From JAGQRJ01 sp041402045 (lineage in GTDB: Bacteria > Planctomycetota > J058): 41,577 bases of DNA. Each line of letters opens with the position of its first letter. Position 1 is the stretch's first letter. Below, piece after piece: positions 28,601 through 37,000 of this stretch. A program made the translations under genes and the position numbers. The notes under the pieces are model-generated. The model was not told the DNA's origin. It made no database searches and saw nothing but the letters and a program-made list of their open reading frames with translations. The stretch spans positions 1 to 41,577 of the forward strand of contig JAWKSZ010000074.1 in the NCBI GenBank assembly GCA_041402045.1. Reading direction: 5' to 3'.

Positions 28601-28909
28601 GTCGTAGCCATGACTCGTCGGCGGATACACCGGGACCGGGATCCACCCCAGCCGCACGCAGGCGAAGAAGGCGACGATCATGTCCAGCCCCGGCGGGTAG
28701 GCCAACAACACCCGGTCCCCCACCCGCACCTTGGGCAACGCCCGCTCCAGGAACGCCGCCACGTCCCCGGTCCGCTCGACGAACCCGCCGTAGGAGTGCT
28801 CCTCGACCGCCTGCCCCTGCCGATCCAGGAAGCAGAACAGCCTCCGCTCCGGGTGCCGCTCGGCCCAGCGAAAGAAGGGGGTGAGGACGTCAGGGTGAGC
28901 TTCGGACAC
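25658..28909 (-). CDS. Fatty acyl-AMP ligase - ACP - thioester reductase (carboxylic acid reductase-like)
   Basis: 1083 residues from GTG 28909; no clear ribosome site, only 15 bases after the previous stop. The first 570 or so residues are a fatty acyl-AMP ligase: YTSGSTRKPRGVRVSH (about 180), SWLPQYHDMGLIGYYLF, and ILRGQNYYPQDVE, which are typical FAAL rather than CoA-ligase motifs; KTSSGKV is near the C-terminus of this domain. A carrier domain follows, with LLDAGLDSLRLVEF (pantetheine Ser). The last 380 residues are a thioester reductase: VFLTGGTGFLGPFLL and YSQTK (Tyr-x3-Lys). It would activate a fatty acid with ATP, load it on the carrier and release an aldehyde or alcohol using NAD(P)H. 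All motif residues are intact. This is the key enzyme of the cluster; the exact acyl chain is unknown. Confidence 0.93.
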   Translation of the reverse strand: MSEAHPDVLTPFFRWAERHPERRLFCFLDRQGQAVEEHSYGGFVERTGDVAAFLERALPKVRVGDRVLLAYPPGLDMIVAFFACVRLGWIPVPVYPPTSHGYDGALAKLNYIAEDCGAAAVLTTRAFYWSMRVNRVRHRIRTWSLRRDAVGALPWVCTGEAPRGGGQGFRAGHSETLFLQYTSGSTRKPRGVRVSHANLIANGDAVVDHLPVGVSWLPQYHDMGLIGYYLFFATKGGTTYGFSPVDFIQRPLLWLETITRVRGTATSAPDFAFAYCLREDKVPTAALERLDLSSLRFLMNAAESVRAPNVRAFLQRFRTAGLRPEAFFSAFGLAEYTLAATNYGRRILSVDPDALAGGRVEATAGGGKELVSCGTPLPGVELRIVDPETREVQADGRVGEIWLAGPSRCAGYWGQPEVSRETFEARLADEPETAWLRTGDLGFVDGGELFHCGRLKDLVILRGQNYYPQDVEAVVQADRRVRAGCCAAFSVVAHEAAEEALVVVAELRDRSQVPDAQALSREVHAALGIAVDRVVFVRARTIQKTSSGKVSRHRVKQAFLAGELAVLADVRPAALGPAEDSGGEVARAVHAVFARFGLLGTEAWTLLDAGLDSLRLVEFAQALKDALAEAGLEDLGEAIAVQSLQQVAIAELGALLEQVAESPSAARLRFKRALVRVAEEQRAFEQELMLRDTKLDFDPAALPRGARGSGRGDGVFLTGGTGFLGPFLLAELLRQLPGRPIHVLVRAGSEEEGRARLLEGLAEVQAEGALPAGWEARIRPVCGDLGRTNLGLTTAAWEDLAEAVDVVYHNGAQVNYLYDYATLRGPNVAGTNEVVRLAMSHRRKQLNLISTTFVFGWSTKEVLWETDPNDDRSLLDFGYSQTKWVAERVVRDAMAQGLEARIFRPALITPSVAGGGGAFDIAVRLLAFMVKHQLTTTAQNQVSFCPADLVARNVVAIAEQPESVGGCFHVTRDDYASMGDVTAILGELGELEFRAFSLERFVPEVTSRCVPGDVLFPLLDFFLRSMDKIAAMEFKRYDNAAYRRFRDRSPEGLADPPLEDVVGGLWRFMKRRGLIDAAVEVGG

Positions 28910-28924
28910 GCCAAACCGTGGGAT

Positions 28925-29793
28925 CTACGGGGAGTCGCCGAATTGTAGGAGATCCCCCACGCCCCCGACAGAACCTTCCCGCGCCGGGCGCCGTCCGCCC
29001 TCGGCGGGCAGTGCTGGCACGAGGTCGTGGGCAATCTGACGCAGCGCCAAGCGCTTCCCCCGCGAGGTCCGCGCTCCACGCCTTCGAAGCGACACCCCTC
29101 CAGCTGAGCGCAGCCAGTGGCCTGCCTGAGTGCGGCCCGGGTGACTCCGCACAGCTTGGCCAGAGCGCTCTCCGTGCCACACCAGTCGCCGGGAACGTCG
29201 CGCTGCAGGGTCTGGAGCACGGACTCACGCAGATCCCCCTGCCGCACCGCGCGCCACACGAAGCTCGGGTTCCTCGCGAGGATCCAGTGTGCGGGACGGA
29301 GCACGTCCCGCTTGAACTCGGGGGTCGGTGCCCACAGCCCCCAGGCACGAGACGTCGGCGACGCCTCCCGCTCGGCCACGGCGACGAGCTCTGGCGTGCG
29401 CCGATACAGGTCGAACAAGGGGCCCGCCGGAGCGACGGGCTCGCACTCGACGGTCGCCTGCCGCAGCTCCTTGCGCGCGCCGAGCTGGATCGCCTCCTCG
29501 ACGATCAGCCCCAACGCCCCGCGCGCCTCGGCCGAGAGGCCACGGGCCAGCACCCGCAGCCGCTTCCGCGCGACGTAGCTCGAGTAGACCGCGAGCCACG
29601 ACACCGCCACGACGTACAGCCGCGGGTCTCTGGGCACCTGCTGCGCGGTCTCGAGCAGGAGCGCCTCGAGGTCGGGGTCCCCGCCAGCCGCGGGCGCCAC
29701 GTTGAACAGCGCGCCCACCCGGGCCCAGAGCTGCTTCGTGCGCTCAGCCGAGGCTGTCGAGCAAGGATCGGTTGGCGTCGTACGAGTCACCAC
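28925..29793 (-). CDS. Nucleotidyltransferase partner protein with C-terminal HTH-like segment, frameshifted
   Basis: From GTG 29793 (AGGAGG eight bases upstream; next GTG 29790) the frame overlaps the end of the nucleotidyltransferase gene. It is helical: LVVAVSWLAVYSSYVARKRL-like core near residue 55, FKRDVLRPAHWILARNPSFV near 170, then SALAKLCGVTRAALRQATG, which resembles a helix-turn-helix. At 29057-29061 (a run of five G on the minus strand) the frame runs into the acyl-ligase gene. Adding one G gives RGGKRLALRQIAHDLVPALP, ending at TAG 28925, 15 bases before the next gene start. The family is not named with certainty. Pairs of a nucleotidyltransferase with such a protein are toxin-antitoxin-like; that is inference. 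Confidence 0.6.
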
Positions 29794-30271
29794 CGAGGGC
29801 CTCCTGTTCCAGGCGATCCAGGTGAGCGTGCGCAAACGCTCGCTCCTCCGCGCTCGGCCGGAGCGCGACGAGGTCGTCGAAGTCCTGAGGCCGCCCCGCA
29901 GCGACCTTGGCCGCGATCAAGTCCGGTCGAGACAGGTAGTGCACACGCACTCGCCCAAACTCCTCGACGCCACACCGCTCCCTCCACCCCAGGGCGAGCA
30001 GGTGCTTGAAGTGACGGCTGTCGCGATTGAGCCACGCGTCCGGCAACCCAAGCCCTCGCGCGACCTCGAGAGCTCCTCGCTGGACCTCGCTCCATGCGCC
30101 TGCGGGGTCCACCTGAACGACGTCGCAGTCGCCCGTCGTCCGCGACCCCCCAAGCTCCCCGCTCAACAACCCGGCAGACCCGCCGACCACGAAGAGGTCC
30201 ACGGGCGCCGCGAGCGCCTGGCCCAGGCGTGCCAACGCGTCTCGTATCGCCTGTCCGTCGAGCCCGCCCAC
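29744..30271 (-). CDS. AbiEii/DUF6036-like nucleotidyltransferase
   Basis: 175 residues from GTG 30271. The nucleotidyltransferase core is LFVVGGSAGLLSGELGGSR (GG-S motif, about residues 27-43) followed by TTGDCDVVQVDP (D-x-D), then the helix LIAAKVAAGRPQDFDDLVAL near 115-135 that is typical of AbiEii and DUF6036 nucleotidyltransferases (aligned Lys and DxxDL). Such proteins are toxins or regulators that transfer nucleotides to RNA or proteins. The C-terminus overlaps the partner gene by 50 bases. The pair is immediately upstream of the biosynthetic genes, but there is no functional link to them. Start uncertain because no strong ribosome site precedes it. Confidence 0.7.
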   Translation of the reverse strand: MGGLDGQAIRDALARLGQALAAPVDLFVVGGSAGLLSGELGGSRTTGDCDVVQVDPAGAWSEVQRGALEVARGLGLPDAWLNRDSRHFKHLLALGWRERCGVEEFGRVRVHYLSRPDLIAAKVAAGRPQDFDDLVALRPSAEERAFAHAHLDRLEQEALGGDSYDANRSLLDSLG

Positions 30272-30499
30272 CCGTTCACTATGACTGCACAGGACAGACT
30301 TTCAATGCAACTCCTGCATAAGCACTTACGAGACAAGCGAGCGCCTGTAAACCCATACGCCTCGGTGCCGGAGCGCACCCCATTCCAGCGCTCCCGCCGC
30401 GCGCGATCAGCCCCTTTAGAGCACCGGCGCACCTCGCCTGCGCCCTCCGCTCGTCAACCACGCCCTACCCTCGCGGAGCTCCCCACACCGACCCGCCGA

Positions 30500-32242
30500 T
30501 CACGTCCCCGCCGGCACCCGGGCCCGCAACCGCACCCGCAACCCGAAGGGCTCGACCGCCGCGAAGCGGAACCGCCCGCGCACGTCCTCCGCCGCGCCGA
30601 CCCGCTCGACCTCGAAGTTCCGATACAGGAGCGACAACACCGTGCGGGTCTCGAGGAACGCCAACGCCTGGCCCGGACAGATCCGCGGCCCCGAGCCGAA
30701 GGGCAGGTGTGCCGCCTCGAGCCGCGCGAGCGCTTCGGGCTCACCCTCCAGCCAGCGCTCGGGCCAAAACCGCTCCGGCTGTGCCGTGACCTCCTCCCGC
30801 GTGCCGGGCCCCCGCAGCAGGCACAGCAGGACCTCCCCCGCGCGCACGTCCAGGCCCCCGAGCCCGGTGTCCCGGATCGCCTCCAACGCGACGAAGGGCG
30901 CGACCGGCCGCAAGCGCATGGCCTCCCGCGTCACCGCGTCCGCGTAGCGCAGCCCCTCGAGCCCCGCGATCTCCTGCGCGAAGGGCTGCTCCCCGAGCTC
31001 CCGGTCGACCTCTTCCCGCAGCCGCGCCACCGCCTCCGGCGCGTCGCACAGCTCGTGGATCGCCCAGGCGAGGGTGTTCCCCGTGAGCCCCTCCCCCGCG
31101 AACAAGAGCGTCAAGGCGTTCCCGAGCACGACGGACTCCTCGAACGGCCGCCCCTCGTCGTCCGTGGCCGCGAGCATGGCCTCGAGAAAGTTCCGCGGCG
31201 CCCGCCCCGGCTCCGCCGCCACCCCGCGCCGCACCTCGTCCACGACCCCGGACATCCACGCCCGCAACGCCTCGAGCGCGCGCCGCAGGGCCCGATCCCG
31301 CGGCAACGACACGACCCGCCACGTCGGCACGACCGCCCCCACCCGCCGCGAGAGCCCCTGGAGCACGACCCCGATCTGCTCCTGCAGCCCGTCCTCCCCG
31401 CCCTCGAGGGTGTTGACGTCGCGCCCGAAGGCCAGGCTGCTGATCACGTCGGCGGTGAAGCGCAGCACGTCCTCCTGCACCTCGACCACCTCGCCCCGCG
31501 CGGCCTTCCCCTGCCACTGCGCCAGCAACCGCCCCGCCACCTCACGGAACACGGGAAAGAACCCCGCGAGCCGAGGCCGCGAGAGCGCCCCCATGACCAG
31601 CCGCCGCTGCCGCCGCCACGCGTCCCCCTCGGCGGTGAACACGCTCTGGATCCCCAGCTCGCGGAACACGGCGTCGATCTTCCCCAGCCGGCGAAAGTCC
31701 CGCGGCCGCGCCCGCAACGCCTCCGTCGCCAGCGCCGCGTCGGAGACCAAGAACACCGGCGTGCCCCCGACCTTGAACCCGCAATACGGCCCCCAGGTCG
31801 CGGCCCAGCGCTCCAACTGCTCGTGCAGCTCGGCCCGCCGCAACCACAGCGCGCTGCCGAACCCCGGCACCCCCACGGGCCCCGGGAGCTCGTGCCAGCG
31901 CCGTCCCCCGGACGCCCCGACCTCGACCCGCCGCGCCCCCACGTCGACGGACACCCGCCCGTCCCGCACCCGCACCGGGAACGCCGCGAGACACTCGGGC
32001 CCGCCCTCCCGCTGCCCGCTCTCCGCCGAGAACCGCCAGCCGTGGTTCCGACACACGAGCCGCCCCTCCCGCAGCTCGCCCTCCCCCAACAACGCCCCCT
32101 GGTGCGGACACACCCCGTCGAAGGCGCGCAGCTCGCCCCCGGCTCGAACCAAGACCAGGTCGCCCCCCCGCGCGGACACCGCCCACGGCCCGTCGCCCTC
32201 GAGCTCCCCCTCCCGCGCGACCTCGACCCAGTCCTTCGCCAC
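30500..32242 (-). CDS. Rieske [2Fe-2S] domain - cytochrome P450 fusion
   Basis: 580 residues from GTG 32242, AAGGAGG at normal distance. Residues 1-105 are a Rieske domain: VCPHQG (Cys45, His47) and CRNHGW (Cys64, His67), with the CxH-x16-CxxH spacing needed for the 2Fe-2S cluster. From about residue 130 on it is a P450: EAMR (440-443, ExxR), PERFWPERW, and the heme loop FGSGPRICPGQAL with Cys522. The I-helix reads LFAGEGLTGNTLAW (380-393): where most P450s have AGEDTT or AGxDT, this has G384 and L385, so the acid/alcohol pair for oxygen activation is missing. The fused Rieske domain may deliver electrons. Monooxygenase activity is doubtful; this could be a P450 with an altered reaction. Separated from the nucleotidyltransferase by about 230 bases and preceded by repeat set B. 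Confidence 0.92.
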   Translation of the reverse strand: MAKDWVEVAREGELEGDGPWAVSARGGDLVLVRAGGELRAFDGVCPHQGALLGEGELREGRLVCRNHGWRFSAESGQREGGPECLAAFPVRVRDGRVSVDVGARRVEVGASGGRRWHELPGPVGVPGFGSALWLRRAELHEQLERWAATWGPYCGFKVGGTPVFLVSDAALATEALRARPRDFRRLGKIDAVFRELGIQSVFTAEGDAWRRQRRLVMGALSRPRLAGFFPVFREVAGRLLAQWQGKAARGEVVEVQEDVLRFTADVISSLAFGRDVNTLEGGEDGLQEQIGVVLQGLSRRVGAVVPTWRVVSLPRDRALRRALEALRAWMSGVVDEVRRGVAAEPGRAPRNFLEAMLAATDDEGRPFEESVVLGNALTLLFAGEGLTGNTLAWAIHELCDAPEAVARLREEVDRELGEQPFAQEIAGLEGLRYADAVTREAMRLRPVAPFVALEAIRDTGLGGLDVRAGEVLLCLLRGPGTREEVTAQPERFWPERWLEGEPEALARLEAAHLPFGSGPRICPGQALAFLETRTVLSLLYRNFEVERVGAAEDVRGRFRFAAVEPFGLRVRLRARVPAGT

Positions 32243-32308
32243 CCCGCCTCCTTGGCCCGCCTACGGTAACCCCGCCCCCTCCGAGCGCGCCCAGGCAGCA
32301 GCCCACCT

Positions 32309-33177
32309 CAGCGGAGCCCGCACGTCCTCGCACGCCCACGAACCCGTAGGGGAGCAGCTCGCTGCTCCCGGTCTGTGCGTCCCTCCGACCTCCTCGCACC
32401 CGGAGCGCGACGCCACGCCCACCCCACAGCGGAGCCCCCACCCTCCTCGCACGCCCACGAACGAACCCGTAGGGGAGCAGCTTGCTGCTCCCGGTCTGCG
32501 CGTCCCTCTACCTCCCTCGCACCCGGAGGGCCACGCCACGCTCATCCCACAGCGGAGCCCGCACCTCCTCGCACGCCCACGAACGAATTCGTAGGGGAGC
32601 AGCTTGCTGCTCCCGGTCTGTGCGTCCCTCCGCCTCCTCGCACCCGGAGCGCGACGCGCCACGCCCACCCCACAGCGGAGCCCCCCACCTCCTCGCACGC
32701 CCACGAACGAATTCGTAGGGGAGCAGCTTGCTGCTCCCGGCCTGTGCGTCCCTCCGCCTCCTCGCACCGGAGGGCGACGCGCCACGCCCCCCCAATAGCG
32801 GAGCCCGCACGTCCTCGCACGCCCACGAACGAACCCGTAGGGGAGCAGCTCGCTGCTCCCGGTCTGTGCGTCCCTCCGCCTCCTCGCACCCGGAGCGCGA
32901 CGCGCCACGCCCACCCCACAGCGGGAGCCCGCACGTCCTCGCACGCCCACGAACCCGTAGGGGAGCAGCTTGCTGCTCCCGGTCTGTGCGTCCCCCCCGC
33001 CTCCTCGCACCCGGAGCGCGACGCGCCACGTGTTCCCCCACAGCGGAGCCCGCACGTCCTCGCACGCCCACGAACCCGTAGGGGAGCAGCCTCAGTTCCC
33101 GGTCTGTGCGTCCCTCCGCCCTCGCGGAGGGCGACGCGCCACGCCCCCCACAGCGGAGCCCGCACGTCCTCGCACCC
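32309..33177. repeat. Tandem repeat set B with hairpin core (seven cores, period 120-124)
   Basis: Hairpin cores lie at 32350-32369, 32473-32492, 32595-32614, 32719-32738, 32841-32860, 32961-32980 and a degenerate one at 33082-33100. Six of them are GGGAGCAGC-TT-GCTGCTCCC or the same with TC, that is, nine-base arms with a two-base centre. The order in each unit is AGCGGAGCCC, then TCCTCGCACGCCCACGAAC, the core, GGTCTGTGCGTCCCTCC, and CCTCGCACCCGGAGCGCGAC. The bases before the core vary: CCCACGAACCCG, plus GAAC, or plus GAATTC. Flanks continue to about 33177. No stops interrupt several frames on both strands, but translations are low complexity, so I take it as non-coding. Confidence 0.9.
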
Positions 33178-33180
33178 CGC

Positions 33181-33210
33181 CGCGGGTTTCGGCCTCCCCA
33201 CGAACCCGCG
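33181..33210. repeat. Inverted repeat at the end of repeat set B
   Basis: CGCGGGTT (33181-33188) pairs with AACCCGCG (33203-33210) around a 14-base loop that includes CCACGAAC, a piece of the set B unit. It forms the edge between the repeat tract and the decayed gene at 33245. Confidence 0.45.
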
Positions 33211-33244
33211 AAGCCACCTGCGACGGTCGCCGGGCCTACCGTGC

Positions 33245-34008
33245 CTAGCTGTAGTAGCGGTCCTTGAGGCTGATCGCCTTCCGGATCGACCACGGCAGGT
33301 TCGGGCGCCCGCGCATGCTCGAGGTAGTGGCCCGGCTCCCCCTCTCCCTCGCTGTGGTCGAGCAAGGGCACCTCCAGAACGCGCTCACTCCTCGGCGAGG
33401 TCCTGCACGTGCCCGAGCGTCCCCGCCGTGACCAACAGCTTCCGCCCCTCGTCCAGGACCAACACGATCTGGATGAGATCCAGTCACCTGCGTCCCTCGG
33501 TGCTCCCGATCTGAACCCGTGGGTCCAGGCGCGCGGAGCAGCTGTACCCCGCGCACCCGCTCCATCCGCGCACCTTGCGCCCGGTGCCGAGCAACGCGAC
33601 CCCGCGCCGTCGGTCGAACACGGCCCGCGGGTTCGTGCGGGTGTTGTAGACGTGGGCCAGCGGGACCAAGGCCACGACGGCGAACCCCGCCGCGGCGAAC
33701 AACGCGAGCGGCGCCTGCTCGGGCAACCAGAAGGGCACCGTCAGCCCGGTGCCGAAGAAGCAGAGCAAGAGCCCGACCATGACCCACATTTGCGTGGGGT
33801 TGGGGTGGGTGTAGCGCACGCCCAGCCGCGAGCCTGCGGGGTGCAGCTCGAAGCGGTTGAGCTTGGTGTAGTGGGTCGTGGTGATCGGCTCGCGCGACGC
33901 CTCCGGCGGCGCTCCGCGAGTGCCCAAGCCGACAGCAGGCTTCGCCTTCCCCTGGCTCGGGGGCACCTGGAGCTTCACCCGAGTCCGTTCTGGCTCCCCG
34001 TCACTCAC
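33245..34008 (-). pseudogene. Decayed membrane protein with possible PH-like tail
   Basis: GTG 34008 with GAGGAGG upstream opens a frame with SDGEPERTRVKLQVPPSQGK, a polar N-terminus, and two hydrophobic segments (MVGLLLCFFGTGLTVPFWL and LALFAAAGFAVVALVPL). The soluble part RAVFDRRRGVALLGTGRKV follows. A TGA at 33486-33484 interrupts it, yet the same frame resumes with LDLIQIVLVLDEGRKLLVT to another TGA at 33387-33385. Beyond that, similar residues continue in other frames (LEVPLLDHSEG, then IRKAISLKDRYYS to the TAG at 33245). At least three lesions make this a pseudogene; base errors cannot be excluded. The LVLDEGRK pattern resembles PH-like tails of integral membrane proteins. It abuts repeat set B. 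Confidence 0.55.
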
Positions 34009-34056
34009 ACAGCCCCTCCTCGGGTCCACCCTAGCCGCTCGCGCACGCACCCCCAC

Positions 34057-37000
34057 CTACCCCGCCGCGAGCTTGACCCGGTTGAAGAACTCCGCCGGCA
34101 TGGGCCGCTCGAGCTGCCACGTGACCCGCATGGGCTTCTCGCTCTCGTGGCTCACGTAGCGCACCGGCCCCAGGAATGCATACGGCCGGGTCAGTCCGCG
34201 CTCGTCGGTGCGGCTCTCGCGCACGAACAGGAGCACCCGCCAGCCCCGGGCCAGGTGCTCCTGATAGCGCCGCCCGGTCTCCGAGTCGGCGCGGGTCACC
34301 GCCTGGGACTCCCAGTGGAACAGCGAGGTCGAGATCGGGTAGTCGTCGTAGAGGGTGGTCGGCGTGAACTCCTTCTCGGACTTCTGCAGCGTGACGTAGA
34401 GAATGTCCGCCCGCGACGCCTCGTCCCTGTAGACCCCGCCCTGGGTGCGCAGCAGCTTGCCGTTGCGCACCTGGCCCAGCCCGGCGCTGATCTCGTCGCG
34501 GCTGTAGGTCGCGTGCACGTGGAACGGCAGGTCGTCCAGGGGATACGTGGTCCGCCGCCGCCGGTCGTCGAGCAGCCCGAGCAGCTCGCGAAGCTCCGCG
34601 TGCAGGTCGGCGACCCTCCACAGCTCGCCCAACACCTCCCCGAGCTCGCTCACGGGCCGCCGCACGTGCCCGCTCGACGCCAGGAGCATGAGCTGCAGCG
34701 GATCGGTGGGATCGGGCCGCGGCGGCTCACGCCCCGCGAGCCACTCCAGCCACCGCCCCAGCCGCGCCGCGTCGTCCACGTGCAGCATGCGACCCAGCGC
34801 GCGCGAGAGCGCGTTCACCGGCGCCGGCCCCGCCCGCAACCCGGCCTTGTGCTTGAGCGCCGTGAAGTTCCACGACGAGCCGCGGTAGACGTCCTCCAGC
34901 CCGAGGTCCGCCTGCTCGAGGAACTCCCCCAAGGACACGTCCCCGAGCCCCGCCAGGTCCTCGGCCATGCTCGCGGTCGTGGCCCCCAAGGAGGAGCGCA
35001 GGTTCCGGAGCACGGCGGCCTGGCTCTGCTCGTCGAGCTGCAGCTCGCAGCCCGCAGGCAGGTGCGGGAACCCCTCCTCGACCGCCCTGCGCGTGGCCGC
35101 CCGGGTGCTCCCGCGCACGAACGCCCGGAACCGCCGATCGAAGCGAAACCGCCGGTGGGCCAGCCCAATGAAGTCCAGCACGGTCAGACAGTCCTTGTCG
35201 TCGGCCAACCGCAGCCCGCGCCCGAGCTGCTGCAAGAACACCGTGGCGCTCTCGGTGGGCCGCAAGAAGAGCACGGTGTCGACCGCCGGAATGTCGACGC
35301 CCTCGTTGAACAGGTCGACCGTGAACAGCGCCTGGACCTCGCCTTGGGCCAGCTTGCGCCGCGCCTCCCGCCGCTCCCCGTCCGGCGTGTCCCCGGTCAA
35401 GGCCAGCGCCTGGAGCCCGCGCCGCCGGCAGAACTCGGCCATGAACTCCGCGTGCTTGACCGACACGCAAAACCCGAGCGCGCGCATGGACCGAGGGTCG
35501 CGGACCTTGTCCTGGATCGCCCGCAGCACGACCTCCGCCCGCTGCGTGTCCCCGGCGAACCGCCGCTCGAGGTCCTTGGTGTCGTAGCGCCCCGCGCGCC
35601 AGTTGACCTGCGAGAGGTCGGTCCCGTCGAACACCCCGAAGTATTGGAACGGCACGAGCAGCCCCAGGTCCAGGGCGTCCCACAGCCGCGTCTCCGCCGC
35701 GACCCGCCCGTCGAACCAGTGCAGGATCGACCTCCCGTCGCTGCGCTCGGGGGTGGCCGTCAGCCCGAGCAGGAGCCGCGGCCGCACCCCGTGCTCGAGG
35801 AACTCGGCGTAGCTCGGGGCCTCCGCGTGGTGGAACTCGTCCACGATCACGACGTCGTAGTGCGCGGGGTCGGGGATCGTGAGGCTCCGCAAGCTCTGGA
35901 TCGAGGCGAACACGTGCTCGCCGCGCACGGGCTTGTGCTTGCCCACGAGCAGCTCGCCGAAGTGCCCGTCCCCCACCGCCGCGCGGAAACAGGCCAGGCT
36001 CTGCTGCAGGATCTCCTCCCGGTGCGCGACGAAGAGCAGCCGCGCCTCGCCCCACGCCCGCCGCACCCGGGCGTAGTCCAGAGCCGCGATCACGGTCTTC
36101 CCGGTCCCGGTCGCGGCGACGACCAGGTTCTTCCAGTGCCCGGCCGCCCGCTCCAAGGCCAGCGCCTCGAGCACCTCCGCCTGGTGCGGAAACGGCCGGA
36201 GCTGGAGCGCCGTGGCCAGCGCGTCCCGCTGCGGATCGCGGCGCCGCTCCTGGGCCTGAAGGAACCGCTCCCGCGAATAGGGCTCGAACTCCCCCTCGTT
36301 CCAGTATTGGTCGAAGGTGCTCTGGAACTTCGCGAGGATCGCGTGGTTGTCGACGGCGGAGAGCCGCACGTTCCACTCGCACCCGTCGAGCAGCGCGCTG
36401 CGCGAGAGGTTCGAGGACCCCACCAGCCCCGTGGAGTAGCCCGACGCTCGGTGGAACAGCCACGCCTTGGCGTGCAGCCGCGTGCGCCGGTCGTCGTAGG
36501 ACACCCGCAGCTCCGCCCCCAGGGACGCGAGCAGGTCCAACGCCTCGACCTCGCTGGCGCCCATGTAGGTCGTGGTCAACACCCGCAGCTTCCCCGGCCG
36601 CCGCGCGCAGAACTCCGCCAGCTCCTGCTTGATCACCCGCATGCCGCTGTGCTTGAGGAACGCCACCAGCAGGTCGACCCGATCCGCCGAGGCCAGCTCC
36701 TTGCGGATCTCGGGCCCGAGCCGGAGGTCCCGAGGCCCGTTGACGATCAAGTCGCTGTGCCGGAGCGGGAGGGTCGGCCGCTCCGGGTGCACCGTCTGCC
36801 CCAGCCCCTGCGCCTCCTGGGTCAAGGCCAACAGCACCGCCGCCGGCAGCTCCAGGTCGTCCCCCGCGTCGACCCCCGAGGCCTCGGGCTGCCCCAGGAG
36901 CTCCACGATTCGGCTCACGAGCCCGAGCTGCGCCTCGAGCTTCTCGGCCGGACTCTCCCCCGGCTGACTGCGCAGCGCCTTCAACAGCAGCTCGTAGAGG

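Noticed and set aside
26003..28948. A 981-codon plus-strand frame opposite the acyl-ligase gene
   Set aside because: Antisense shadow in high-GC DNA. All motifs are on the minus strand.
23860..33177. CRISPR array
   Set aside because: Unit lengths are about 120 bases, the spacers are themselves repeated, and there are no cas genes.
33484..33486. Selenocysteine readthrough at the in-frame TGA
   Set aside because: No known selenoprotein context or nearby SECIS hairpin, and more lesions follow. Decay or error is simpler.
32261..33514. Long frames on both strands across repeat set B
   Set aside because: They follow from a stop-free repeat unit. Translations repeat with low complexity, and no start signals fit.
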